A DNA stretch of 64,000 nt, from the NCBI GenBank assembly GCA_965200885.1, contig OZ241737.1, positions 1 to 64,000 on the forward strand, read 5' to 3'. The DNA comes from MPNP01 sp026710155 (GTDB lineage Bacteria; Pseudomonadota; Alphaproteobacteria; Rhodobacterales; Rhodobacteraceae). This document shows positions 53,141-62,392 of the stretch, one piece after another. Below the pieces are notes generated by a model that was given only the letters and a program-made list of their open reading frames with translations, searched no databases and had not been told where the DNA came from. Position numbers and translations under genes: made by a program. Each line of letters opens with the position of its first letter. Within the stretch, counting starts at the first letter, position 1.

Positions 53141-54115
53141 ATGAAAAGAATTGTTGTAAACATCCTAGCAATGCTGGGAGTACTGTTTTCTGCCGGTGTT
53201 GTCATGGCCGAAAAATGGGACATGCCTATGGGTTATTCGGCAACCAATTTCCATAGCCAGACGGGAGCTGAATTTGCAGCCTGTGTAACCGAAGGAACTG
53301 GCGGTGAACTTGAAATTGTTACTCATCCTGGCGGTTCACTCTTCGGTGGAAGCGATATCAAGCGTGCCATTCAAACAGGTCAGACCCAGATTGGTGAACG
53401 GTTGTTGTCGGCTCATCAAAATGAAAATGCTCTTTTCGGATTTGACTCAATTCCATTCCTTGCGACATCATTCGAGGATGCCGTGGCCTTATGGGAATTT
53501 GCCAAACCGGAATTGTCCGCATTGCTTGATTCACAAAATCTTCATCTGCTTTATTCAGTACCATGGCCACCTCAGGGATTGTATTTCAAGAAAGAGGTCA
53601 ATTCCGTTGCTGACATGGAAGGTATCAAGTTCCGTTCATACAATACGGCAACTGCCAGGATTGCCGAATTGGCCGGCATGATCCCGGTTCAGATCGAGGC
53701 AGCTGAAATCTCGCAGGCATTTGCCACCGGAGTAGCTGAATCCATGATTTCCTCAGGATCAACTGGTTATGACCGCAAGGTATGGGAAAGTCTTACCCAC
53801 TTTTATGAAGTGGATGCCTGGCTTCCAAGGAACTACGTAATGGTCAACAAGGATTCATGGCAAGGTCTTGATGATCAGACCAGAAACGTAATCAACGGAT
53901 GTGCTTCCCTGGCCGAGTATGCCGGATACTGGAGATCTGTTCATTACACCCAATTTACCCTAGGAGAATTGGCCAAGAACGGCATGGTTGTTGAAAGGGC
54001 AAGTGATGTTATGACTGATGAACTCAGGGGCTTCGGCGAAACCATGACATCTGAGTGGCTGGAAAGTGCCGGTGAAGCAGGTCAAAGAATCGTTGACGGT
54101 TTTCTGGCCCGCTAA
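53141..54115 (+). CDS. TRAP transporter substrate-binding protein (DctP-type)
   Basis: The periplasmic receptor of a TRAP importer, with a signal peptide ending GVVMAEKWD. Family words: GGSLFGGSDIKRAIQTGQTQ, YSVPWPPQGLYFKKEVNSV, GIKFRSYNTATARIAEL and AEISQAFATGVAESMISSG. The ligand, a carboxylate or amino acid, cannot be read from the sequence. A stable hairpin follows the gene at 54138-54159. Confidence 0.9.
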   Translation: MKRIVVNILAMLGVLFSAGVVMAEKWDMPMGYSATNFHSQTGAEFAACVTEGTGGELEIVTHPGGSLFGGSDIKRAIQTGQTQIGERLLSAHQNENALFGFDSIPFLATSFEDAVALWEFAKPELSALLDSQNLHLLYSVPWPPQGLYFKKEVNSVADMEGIKFRSYNTATARIAELAGMIPVQIEAAEISQAFATGVAESMISSGSTGYDRKVWESLTHFYEVDAWLPRNYVMVNKDSWQGLDDQTRNVINGCASLAEYAGYWRSVHYTQFTLGELAKNGMVVERASDVMTDELRGFGETMTSEWLESAGEAGQRIVDGFLAR

Positions 54116-54137
54116 ACATTGATTTATTCAAATCACG

Positions 54138-54159
54138 GGTTGGCAGATTTCTGCCAACC
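54138..54159 (+). promoter_or_regulatory. Hairpin between dctP and dctQ genes
   Basis: A perfect 9-base stem (ggttggcag / ctgccaacc) with loop attt. No T-run follows, so it is more likely an mRNA-stabilising or attenuating hairpin that raises binding-protein output over the membrane subunits than a full terminator. Confidence 0.6.
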
Positions 54160-54183
54160 TCCAGTCTTGAGTAGGATAAGATA

Positions 54184-54714
54184 TTGATTGAAATAATCGG
54201 GCCTAAATTACGCAAATTCCTTGACGGTCTTTATTTGGGATCAGGTTATTTGGCAGCCTTATTTCTGATTGTCATTCTGGTACTTATCCTGCTGCAGATG
54301 ATGGCTCGATGGACTGGCGAAATGTTTACCGGCGGTCCTGATTATGCCGGATATTTCATGGCAGGAGCATCCTTTTTTGCCTTTGCCTATGCCTTGAACA
54401 ACGGCAATCACATACGGGTCACACTGGTTTTGGGAATATTGGGTAAATATCGCAGGATTGGTGAAATCTGGTGTTTTGCCATGGCCACCGTTCTGGCCGT
54501 TTACTGGGCCAGATATGCCATAAAAGCTACCTGGTGGTCATACAAGTTGAATGATATATCACAGGGTCAGGACGCCACCCCCCTTTGGATTCCCCAAATG
54601 AGCATGGCTATAGGTTCAGTCATTTTTGCCATTGCCCTATTTGACAATCTGGTCAGAGTTGTTTTGTTTGGTACTCACTCTGCTGGGTCCCAAATTCTCA
54701 AAGGGGAGGAGTAG
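54184..54714 (+). CDS. TRAP transporter small membrane subunit (DctQ-type)
   Basis: 176 residues with four hydrophobic helices (LAALFLIVILVLILLQMMAR, YFMAGASFFAFAYAL, AMATVLAVYWARY, MAIGSVIFAIALFDNLV) and the family words NGNHIRVTLVLG and TPLWIPQMSMAIGS. The start is a TTG with an aggat box upstream. The large subunit follows after 6 bases. Confidence 0.88.
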   Translation: MIEIIGPKLRKFLDGLYLGSGYLAALFLIVILVLILLQMMARWTGEMFTGGPDYAGYFMAGASFFAFAYALNNGNHIRVTLVLGILGKYRRIGEIWCFAMATVLAVYWARYAIKATWWSYKLNDISQGQDATPLWIPQMSMAIGSVIFAIALFDNLVRVVLFGTHSAGSQILKGEE

Positions 54715-54720
54715 TATTTC

Positions 54721-56025
54721 ATGGAACAATTGTACCTGACATTGATCTTTCTCTTTGTCCTGTTTCTCTTGCTTGGAACAGGAGTCTGGGTAGGCCTGGC
54801 CCTGTTTGGTGTAGCTTTTGTCGGTTTGGAGCTTTTCACCTCACGTCCGGCCGGTGATGCGATGATTACAACCATCTGGACATCATCGAGCAGCTGGACC
54901 CTTACCGCTTTGCCCCTGTTCATATGGATGGGTGAAATACTTTTCCGGACAAGGTTATCGGAAGACATGTTCCGTGGGCTCTCCCCATGGATGGCCCGTT
55001 TGCCCGGGGGGCTGGTTCACACAAATATTGTTGGCTGTACGGTATTTGCAGCTGTATCCGGTTCTTCTGCGGCGACTTTGACAACGGTCGGAAAAATGGC
55101 CATACCCGAGCTCCGGCGGCGAAAATATCCCGAATACATGATAATTGGAACACTGACCGGGGCCGCTACCTTGGGTCTCATGATTCCTCCTTCCCTTACC
55201 TTGATCGTGTACGGCGTTACGATCAATGAATCCATTACCAAACTCTTTCTGGCAGGGGTCATACCCGGTTTGGTGTTGGCCCTGATGTTCATGGCCTATG
55301 TCGCCTTGTGGTCGGTTTTCAGGCGAAAAGAGGTTCCGGAAATCAGCAACCGAATGAGTTTTATGGCAAAGGTCAGGGAATCAAAGTTCCTGATCCCGAT
55401 CCTGTTGCTTATAAGTGTGGTTATCGGTTCAATGTATCTTGGGTGGGCCACGGCAACTGAAGCAGCAGCATTCGGGGTGGTTGGTTCCCTGGTTTTGGCA
55501 GCAAGTCAGGGTTCTCTTGATCGGAAAACCTTTATTGAAAGCCTTCTTGGGGCGACCAGAACTTCTGCTATGATTGCCATGATCCTTGGTGGTGCAGCAG
55601 CCCTGTCGTTATCAATGGGCTTTACCGGCTTGCCCCGCGCCTTGGCCAACTGGATAGATGAGTTGGGGCTTACACCGTTCACGCTGCTTATTGCGCTGAT
55701 GATATTTTATATCATACTCGGATGTTTTCTTGATGGCATTTCATCCGTGGTACTGACCATGGCCATTGTTGAACCCATGATACGCCAGGCCGGGATTGAT
55801 GTCATCTGGTTTGGTATTTTCATCGTGGTGGTGGTTGAAATGGCGCAGATTACTCCTCCCATCGGGTTCAACCTGTTTGTCATGCAAGGCATTACGGGAC
55901 ATGAAATGAACTATATTGCCAAAACGGCCCTGCCCATGTTTGCCATCATGGTCTTGATGGTATTTGTACTCATTGCCTTCCCCGAACTTGCCACCTATCT
56001 CCCCGAAACCATGAGGGAACGTTAA
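54721..56025 (+). CDS. TRAP transporter large membrane subunit (DctM-type)
   Basis: A 12-helix type permease of 434 residues. Family words: LLGTGVWVGLALFGVAF, GGLVHTNIVGCTVFAAVSGS, SAATLTTVGKMAIPEL, LGLMIPPSLTLIVYGVTINES, GCFLDGISSVVLTMAIVEPM and EMAQITPPIGFNLFVMQGIT. A ggggagg box precedes the ATG. It is the last gene of the five-gene operon. Confidence 0.92.
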   Translation: MEQLYLTLIFLFVLFLLLGTGVWVGLALFGVAFVGLELFTSRPAGDAMITTIWTSSSSWTLTALPLFIWMGEILFRTRLSEDMFRGLSPWMARLPGGLVHTNIVGCTVFAAVSGSSAATLTTVGKMAIPELRRRKYPEYMIIGTLTGAATLGLMIPPSLTLIVYGVTINESITKLFLAGVIPGLVLALMFMAYVALWSVFRRKEVPEISNRMSFMAKVRESKFLIPILLLISVVIGSMYLGWATATEAAAFGVVGSLVLAASQGSLDRKTFIESLLGATRTSAMIAMILGGAAALSLSMGFTGLPRALANWIDELGLTPFTLLIALMIFYIILGCFLDGISSVVLTMAIVEPMIRQAGIDVIWFGIFIVVVVEMAQITPPIGFNLFVMQGITGHEMNYIAKTALPMFAIMVLMVFVLIAFPELATYLPETMRER

Positions 56026-56112
56026 CAACCTTTCCCCTAAGTTTTCTTGGTTTTCCAAAGTCATAAATGACATGCCAAACTCCAGTCAAGGAAATTAGGT
56101 TATCGTTTGACT

Positions 56113-56177
56113 GTGAAAAGAAATTGATCACTTTTCACTTGTGATCATCATTAATACACATTAATTGTTGTATTAAT
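56113..56177. repeat. Cluster of short inverted repeats
   Basis: Three interleaved inverted pairs: gtgaaaag (56113) with cttttcac (56131), gatcac (56126) with gtgatc (56141), and attaatac (56150) with gtattaat (56170). It lies after the TRAP operon. It could be a terminator region or a protein-binding site; no strong T-run is seen. Confidence 0.45.
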
Positions 56178-56415
56178 GTTGGTTTTATAAAGATAAGTTG
56201 ACCACGAATCAATCCACCAGCCTGTCAAAACAACCTCCAAACCGGCCCCGCCCCAATCCATGCCAGGCGTCTAGTCCACCCCCCGGGGGGAGCATGGCAA
56301 CCGGGCCATGCCACGGTCTCCAGGGGATGGTGCCTCCCGTTCCATCTGCCAACCACCTTCCCCCACTCCAATGACGGGGGAGGGTGACCACATCGCCGGA
56401 CAGGGGGCCGGCCCG

Positions 56416-57094
56416 TCAGTTGGCGTTGGCGCAGCCCAAGGTCCTCCGTTGGGCGGTGTTTCGGTCATCATCATTCCAGATGCGCGACCGTCCGCACAGG
56501 CAGTTGCGAATGTCCTGGAAGGTCCGGGGGCTGATCGAGAAGCAGCCGCTTGTGGTGTTGGCCACGAAGCCGGGCTGGCCGCTCTCGTTCGACGGCGTGT
56601 AGGTGCCACCCGTCATGAAGCAGCGCCTCAGCAAGGGCCTCGACTCGCCAAAGCCCGATGCCGTCGTCTCGATCGTAAAGACATAGGGCGTGTTGGAAGA
56701 CAAACCAGAAACGGGCAAATTACCAGAGGCGTTGAGGTTAGGACTGCCTGAAGATCTGGTGCCAGCGCCTGCGGTATAAACTAACGCGCCCGTCCTGCCG
56801 TTCCTGACATGGTATTGAATGGGAAAACTCGTCGGTCCGCCATCCCCGACCGCAGCCCTGAGTGCGCCATAGAGGTTGCTGTAGGCATTGCCTGCAATGT
56901 TTGCGGAACTGGCCGTTATAGCCGAAACGGACCCGCTTACAGGGTTGTCAGTCTCGCCTGGCCCTACACAGGCAGGCTGGCCGACCAGCCCCGGGGCGGT
57001 GATGGTCTGAGATTCTGCTGGACCGGCGAACGCCATTGCCAGCAGGACGGCAATCAGATTAAAAGTGGGGGGGGGTATTCAACAGTCGTTTCAT
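56416..57094 (-). pseudogene. Secreted fibronectin-III-like protein, signal peptide broken at a C9 tract (possible phase-variable gene)
   Basis: An ATG at 57094 follows a good aggaga box and reads MKRLLNTP, but a run of nine Cs on the minus strand (57067-57075) throws it into a stop. With eight Cs the frame gives PPTFNLIAVLLAMAFAGPAES, a textbook signal peptide, and then runs open to 56416 (about 225 residues). The mature part has an FN3-like beta domain (SFPIQYHVRNGRTGALVYTA, then LSSNTPYVFTIETTASGFG). Either a slipped-strand switch in the OFF state or a sequencing error. Function unknown. Confidence 0.6.
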
Positions 57095-57189
57095 GAGTCG
57101 GTTCTCCTAATGTATGTTTGCGGATGTCTTTCCATGACATTAACATAGCACGGAAATCCGTGCAAGTCAAGGAAAAAACAGGGAAAGGC

Positions 57190-57485
57190 AGTGCAGGCCA
57201 CCTCCCCAGTGGAACCGTGTGCGTACCACCGTGGATATGGATGCTTTTCAGGAAATGGGGAAACAGGCATGCAACCACCCGAAAAAAGATGTGTGGATAC
57301 GGTAGGGAAATCACCAAGGCCGGGCTGGGTTCACTGGCATTCCATACGGATGGCCTGGCGCTGGATCCGTTTCCAACCCGGGAGTAAACTGGCCCAATGG
57401 TTCATGGAACGGACCAGGGACGGTCATGGCCGCAAGCGGATGATCGTTGCCCTTGCCCGGAAACCATCATCAAGTGAACCGTAGC
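57190..57485 (+). pseudogene. IS110-family transposase C-terminal fragment
   Basis: The frame ends with RWIRFQPGSKLAQWFMERTR and GRKRMIVALARK, the C-terminal signature of IS110-type transposases (usually ...RxIVALARKLLIALWR). The DEDD domain and the central serine region are missing, and the end is cut (KPSSSEP then stop). It is a non-functional relic in the GC-rich insert. Confidence 0.55.
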
Positions 57486-57872
57486 GGACAGGCAGGCCGA
57501 TTTCCCACAGGGTCCACCTGAAAGGGTCCCGTTTTTTCAGATGGGTTCGGCTACCGGCGTGGCGTCGCTGCATGTCGGGTCATGTAGTCCAAGACACGCC
57601 CCCCGGGGCATCTTTCTCTTCTGATGATGTTGGAGATTTTCATGGCAAAACATTGAAAACATGAATCTCAAAAAAACAATCCTTGCAATCAATGCCCATG
57701 AGAGTAGGAATTGCTGTGATACAATTATGAGCATGGTAATTTGATGATGTTTACCTATTTCCATCGGTTCAGTATTTTGATTATACTTGATGATCAAAAA
57801 TGATTTGTGTGGTTGACCCTGATTTATAAGGGCAAGCCAAAAGAATTTTCATGGTAATTTTTTGGAGAAAAA
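57486..57872. other. Intergenic upstream of the sugar ABC operon
   Basis: The first 120 bases still belong to the GC-rich insert. The AT-rich rest presumably carries the operon promoter. No gene is supported. Confidence 0.45.
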
Positions 57873-59189
57873 ATGATGAAAAAACTAACTTTAATCTTAT
57901 CCACATTGGCATTGATTACAGGTCTATCATCCGTACGGGCTGAAACCATTGAGCATAATCTACTGCCTGGAAAGCCATTTGGAGGGACAACAATCAATAT
58001 TCTGTCGGTTGTTACACCTCAATTTGACGGCTTGATGCTGCGTGATGAGGAATTCACTGAATTAACCGGTATTGAAACCGAGTGGACCTTTATCCCCTTT
58101 GCCAATCTGCAGGAAAAACTCGTTGCCGAAGGATTGGCCGCGGTTGGTACGTATGATGTTGTCAACTATCTGGACAGCTGGGGGCCGGCCAATGCACATT
58201 GGCTTGTTCGTATTGACGATTTGATAGTCAGGGATGGTATTTCCATGGATCGATATCCGGATGCCTTCGCCCGGTCTGCTCAATTCGAAGGTGAAACCCT
58301 TGGTTTCCCCCTTCGAGCCCACCCGCAATTGATGTTCTACAGGAAGGATCTGATTCCCAATCCTCCGACATCATGGGCAGAAGTGGTGGAAATTGGCAAG
58401 CAACTCAAGGAAACCAATCCCGGGATTTCACCCCTTGCCCTGTATTACAACAATGACGGCAACCGCCAGAATCTGTTTATCTGGTTGAACTTCATCTGGG
58501 CTGCCGGTGGCGATATCTTCAATGATGACTGGACTGCAGCCTGGACTTCCGAAGAAGCCCTGCAGGCAACAGAGGATTACATCGCCCTGCACACCGTGCA
58601 TGAGGTAACCAATCCCAACTCCCTGTCCTTTGTGGAACAGGATGCACGCCAGTCATTCATGCAAGGTAATTCGGCCATGATACCCGTCTGGTGGTGGGCT
58701 TATTCCGGTTTTTACAACCCCGATGCCTCGACCCTGTCCAAGAATCAGGTCGCCTTTGCAGGCATGCCCTCATATGAAGGAAGAACCAAGACCTATGCCA
58801 TTTCCATGCCCTTTTCAATCTCAAGTTATTCCGATAATCAGGCCGCTGCCTGGGAATTCATGAAGTGGCTTTCCAATCCGGACATGGATAAGGCCAATGC
58901 TGTTGAACGGGAAGTCATGGGTACCAAGATTGTCAACAATGTTGTGACACACATTTCCAGTTTGACTGATCCTGAGGTCAATGCCGCCAATGATGGCATT
59001 CAGGCCGCGGCCTGGGATTCACTCAAGGAGTCTGACATCATGCCCCAAATCCCTGAATGGCCTGAAGTGGGGGATATTCTTTCTGCAGCCATCGCCAAGG
59101 CAGCTGCTGGAGGTAATGTTCGTGAACTCATGATCGAGGCTGCTGAGCAGTCTGACAGGGTTCTCAGAAGATCCGGCAGGATTCAATAA
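57873..59189 (+). CDS. Sugar ABC transporter substrate-binding protein
   Basis: A family 1 solute-binding protein of 438 residues with signal peptide MKKLTLILSTLALITGLSSVRAE. The N-lobe starts TINILSVVTPQFDGLMLRDE; FPLRAHPQLMFYRKDLIPNP, NLFIWLNFIWAAGGDIFNDD and AMIPVWWWAYSGFYNP fit polyol and sugar binders. The operon layout and sizes resemble the sorbitol/mannitol importer (smoEFGK type), but the ligand is not certain. A ttggaga box precedes the ATG. Confidence 0.88.
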   Translation: MMKKLTLILSTLALITGLSSVRAETIEHNLLPGKPFGGTTINILSVVTPQFDGLMLRDEEFTELTGIETEWTFIPFANLQEKLVAEGLAAVGTYDVVNYLDSWGPANAHWLVRIDDLIVRDGISMDRYPDAFARSAQFEGETLGFPLRAHPQLMFYRKDLIPNPPTSWAEVVEIGKQLKETNPGISPLALYYNNDGNRQNLFIWLNFIWAAGGDIFNDDWTAAWTSEEALQATEDYIALHTVHEVTNPNSLSFVEQDARQSFMQGNSAMIPVWWWAYSGFYNPDASTLSKNQVAFAGMPSYEGRTKTYAISMPFSISSYSDNQAAAWEFMKWLSNPDMDKANAVEREVMGTKIVNNVVTHISSLTDPEVNAANDGIQAAAWDSLKESDIMPQIPEWPEVGDILSAAIAKAAAGGNVRELMIEAAEQSDRVLRRSGRIQ

Positions 59190-59196
59190 CCAAACC

Positions 59197-59230
59197 AAAA
59201 AATGGGCACGACTGTTCCTGCCCATTTTTT
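59197..59230 (+). terminator. Terminator-like hairpin between binding protein and permease genes
   Basis: aaaaaatgggca (59197-59208) pairs fully with tgcccatttttt (59219-59230), loop of ten bases, ending in a T-run. It begins 7 bases after the binding-protein stop. It should stop most transcripts and let some through, a common way to make more binding protein than permease. It overlaps the first possible permease ATG (59202), arguing for a later start. Confidence 0.7.
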
Positions 59231-59249
59231 TCATCTGCCGATATTAAAA

Positions 59250-60128
59250 GTGCGAGACCATGTATTAAAATATCTGTTGGTGCTGCCAGCCGTTGTTGTT
59301 GTGTTTGCAACAGCAATCTGGCCGCTGATTCGCTCCCTTGTCCTTTCCTTTTACCAGGGTCGTCTGACCCGTCCGGGATTTCCACAGGGATTTCTGGGTT
59401 GGGATAACTACCATTGGGCCCTTTTTGAAGAACCAGCCTTTTGGAATTCGGTACTGGTAACAACGGTTTATTCCGTCTTGACTGTTGGCCTCACCGTTAT
59501 TATTGCCTTGGGTTTTGCCTTGCTCCTGGCTCCCGGTGGTCGGTTCAGAATGTCGGTCCAGACCTTGCTGATCTTGCCCTTTGCCATGTCTCCGGCCTTG
59601 ATTGGGGTTTCCTTCAGATTCATGTTCAATCCCGAATTTGGCCTGTTTGATGCCTTTTTCGGCTTTCTCATACCACCTTTGGCCGACATCAGCTGGTTGG
59701 CTGATCCCCAATTGGCCTTTGCCGTTTGTGTTATGGCTGATGTCTGGGGATGGATACCCTTCTTGACCCTGGTGCTGATTGGAGGTCTGGGAGCCATACC
59801 AAGAGATTCCCTTGAAGCTGCCCAGGTTGATGGCGCCAGCGGTTGGCATGTCTTCAAGGATGTAACCCTGCCCCAGCTTGGTCCCGTTTTGGCCGTAGTC
59901 ATCATCCTGAAATCAATTTTTTCAATCAAGACCTTTGATCAGGTCTACATGCTGACCAATGGCGGGCCGGGAACTGCTACCCAAACCTTGAGCCACTATA
60001 TATATTTCAATGGCATGAAATACGGCCAGATTGGATATTCTGCTTCAGCGGCCTGGTTGATGGTAATTCCCATGATCTTCCTGACCTATGCTTATGCCAA
60101 GCTGGTCTTTCGAAAGAACAAGCAATGA
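59250..60128 (+). CDS. Sugar ABC transporter permease 1
   Basis: A MalF/UgpA-type inner-membrane permease. Helices include YLLVLPAVVVVFATAIWPLI and VTTVYSVLTVGLTVIIALGF; the EAA loop that docks on the ATPase is IPRDSLEAAQVDGASGWHVF. The GTG at 59250 is chosen because the earlier ATG at 59202 lies inside the terminator hairpin; the start remains uncertain. It overlaps the next gene by ATGA. Confidence 0.88.
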   Translation: MRDHVLKYLLVLPAVVVVFATAIWPLIRSLVLSFYQGRLTRPGFPQGFLGWDNYHWALFEEPAFWNSVLVTTVYSVLTVGLTVIIALGFALLLAPGGRFRMSVQTLLILPFAMSPALIGVSFRFMFNPEFGLFDAFFGFLIPPLADISWLADPQLAFAVCVMADVWGWIPFLTLVLIGGLGAIPRDSLEAAQVDGASGWHVFKDVTLPQLGPVLAVVIILKSIFSIKTFDQVYMLTNGGPGTATQTLSHYIYFNGMKYGQIGYSASAAWLMVIPMIFLTYAYAKLVFRKNKQ

Positions 60129-60952
60129 GTGGTCTCAAGTTGCGGAAATTCTGGCAATACGTCCAGTTGATTGTCATCCTGATCGGGGCGGCAATCATGA
60201 TCATTCCCATAATCTGGATATTCATGGCAGCCTTCAAGACACATGTAGATGTTTACCAACTCAAAATCTGGTTCAGGCCCACACTTGAAAACTTTGCAGT
60301 GGTATTCGATCCACCCTATTACCTTTGGGATAAGCTGATCAATTCCACCATTGTTGCAACCGTTACCGTGCTGATTGCCATACCAGTTGCAACCTGTGCC
60401 TCTTATTCTTTTTCCAGATTTCGCCTGAGAGGTGAAACCGTCATGCTGGTCATGATCCTGGCGACCCAATTTGTCCCAGCGGTGGTGATAATCCTCCCCT
60501 TTTTTGTCATGTTCCGGGATATATCCCTACTGGATACAAGAACCGGTTTGGTGTTGGTAAACCTGGCCATTGTCATGCCTTTTGCGATCTGGATGATCAA
60601 GGGCTTTATTGACGGCATACCGCTTGACACCGAAGAAGCAGCACTGGTGGATGGTTCCAGCAGGATTCAGGTGATCAAGAATATCGTTTTACCGATGGCA
60701 GCCCCCGGTCTGATAACATCCGGCATATTCTGTTTCATCATTGCCTGGAACGAATTCCTGTTTGCCCTGATCCTTACCAACAAACATTCGGTTACCCTCC
60801 CCATTGGATTGGCGCTGTTCAAGGCAGAAGAAGGGGATTTATGGAACCTGCTGTCTGCTGCCGGAATAATCATCATGGTTCCAATGTTTGTCCTGGCACT
60901 CATCATCAGAAAACACTTTGTTCAGGGAATGACCATGGGAGCGGTTAGATAA
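60125..60952 (+). CDS. Sugar ABC transporter permease 2
   Basis: A MalG/UgpE-type permease, 275 residues. Helices include LIVILIGAAIMIIPIIWIFM and MLVMILATQFVPAVVIILPF; the EAA loop is IPLDTEEAALVDGSSRIQVI. It starts within the stop of permease 1 and its stop (TAA) overlaps the ATPase ATG. Confidence 0.9.
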   Translation: MSGLKLRKFWQYVQLIVILIGAAIMIIPIIWIFMAAFKTHVDVYQLKIWFRPTLENFAVVFDPPYYLWDKLINSTIVATVTVLIAIPVATCASYSFSRFRLRGETVMLVMILATQFVPAVVIILPFFVMFRDISLLDTRTGLVLVNLAIVMPFAIWMIKGFIDGIPLDTEEAALVDGSSRIQVIKNIVLPMAAPGLITSGIFCFIIAWNEFLFALILTNKHSVTLPIGLALFKAEEGDLWNLLSAAGIIIMVPMFVLALIIRKHFVQGMTMGAVR

Positions 60953-62052
60953 TGGCCATGATACTGCTTAAGGACCTATCCAAAACTTGGGGGTCATTTG
61001 TTGCCGTAGACAACCAGACCCTCGAAATTGAGGACAGGGAATTCCTGGTTTTGCTGGGACCTTCGGGATGTGGCAAAACAACAACCATGCGCATCATTGC
61101 CGGCCTGGAAGAACCTACTTCAGGTGAAATCTGGATTGGGGACAGGATGGTCAATGAGGATTTGCCAAAGGATCGGGACGTGGCAATGGTATTTCAAAAC
61201 TATGGTCTTTATCCCCACATGACAGTCTACGAGAACATTGCATATCCCCTCAAGGTAAGGAAAAGGATACCCACCAAACAAATAAAAGAGTTGGTAACCA
61301 AAGCCGCCAACCGTGTCGAACTGGGTGACTTTCTTCATCGGAGGCCTCGTGAATTATCAGGTGGTCAGAGACAAAGGGTAGCCCTTGCCAGGGCAATCGT
61401 GAGGAAACCGCAGGTTTTTCTGATGGATGAACCCCTCTCCAATCTTGATGCAAAACTTAGGGTTTCCATGCGGGCCGAGATCAAGCATCTCAGTCATGAA
61501 TTGAAAATCACCACGATTTATGTAACCCACGATCAAATTGAAGCCATGACCCTAGCCGACCGCATTGGAGTGATGAATAACGGCAAGATTATCCAACTTG
61601 GAACTCCCGACGAAATCTATCATGATCCGGCAAACATTTTTGTGGCCGACTTTATCGGTTCCCCATCCATGAACCTCATTGAAGGCCAGATAAAAGATGG
61701 CTGGTTTCATACCAAGGGTAAAAAGGGCATCAAGGAGTCTTCCTGGACCAAAGAAGGAAATAGAATAGTCAGCACATCCTTTCCCGATCGGAAAAATGTT
61801 GTTCTTGGCATTCGTGCCGAAGACATTTCCGTCACCGATCCCCAAAAGGGATCCATTCAGGGAACCGTATTTGCAACGGAAAACACCGGCGAGAGCATTA
61901 TGATTACGATTTCACTAGGCAAACAAAGGATTACCTGCAAGGGGAAACGGGAAGATCAATCCGGGATTTCTCAAACCATCGGCCTGCAGTTCATCCCGGA
62001 AAAAACCTACTTTTTCGATAAAAACAGTGGTTTGCGCTTGCGATCAGGCTGA
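60952..62052 (+). CDS. Sugar ABC transporter ATP-binding protein (MalK/UgpC/SmoK-like)
   Basis: An ATPase with Walker A GPSGCGKTTTMRIIAG, Q-loop VAMVFQNYGLYPHM, signature ELSGGQRQRVALARAI, Walker B VFLMDEPLSNLDAK, H-loop YVTHDQIEAMTLADRI, and a C-terminal TOBE/regulatory domain (about residues 240-366) as in MalK and UgpC. One base overlap (TAATG) couples it to permease 2. Confidence 0.93.
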   Translation: MAMILLKDLSKTWGSFVAVDNQTLEIEDREFLVLLGPSGCGKTTTMRIIAGLEEPTSGEIWIGDRMVNEDLPKDRDVAMVFQNYGLYPHMTVYENIAYPLKVRKRIPTKQIKELVTKAANRVELGDFLHRRPRELSGGQRQRVALARAIVRKPQVFLMDEPLSNLDAKLRVSMRAEIKHLSHELKITTIYVTHDQIEAMTLADRIGVMNNGKIIQLGTPDEIYHDPANIFVADFIGSPSMNLIEGQIKDGWFHTKGKKGIKESSWTKEGNRIVSTSFPDRKNVVLGIRAEDISVTDPQKGSIQGTVFATENTGESIMITISLGKQRITCKGKREDQSGISQTIGLQFIPEKTYFFDKNSGLRLRSG

Positions 62053-62392
62053 ATTAATAAGTATCACTTGAACATAAAAATCGTACCATTTTCTGTCGGT
62101 CATAAACCATTACCATCATTTCAATCGTGGTGGGATAGCAGTAAAAGAAGTCTGGTGAGTTTTTTTAGGTTGGCTTACAGGCAGTTTTACGCACTTTGAT
62201 GTATAAATTGACCTGTGAGAAGGAGAAATAACTCCATGAAATGATCACTGGAGTGACTTATTTTACTGCTCCAACACCTTCGTGATTCAATGTGAAATGA
62301 TGTACAATAAAAAGCGTAATAATTTGCCTGTTCAATCTCGATGGCCTTTCGATTTAAAGTCCCCATCCCAAAAACAAACCTGCATTTAATGC
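62053..62392. other. Intergenic between convergent operons
   Basis: 340 bases between the sugar ABC operon (plus) and leuD (minus). No gene, and no clear bidirectional terminator was recognised. Confidence 0.45.

Larger units (their letters stand above)
56200..57600. other. GC-rich foreign insert
   Basis: This block is clearly more GC-rich than its neighbours. It contains the broken secreted-protein gene (56416-57094) and the IS110-type remnant (to 57485). No inverted ends or target duplication were found. The part 56200-56415 has open frames by composition only and no gene I can support. Confidence 0.55.
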
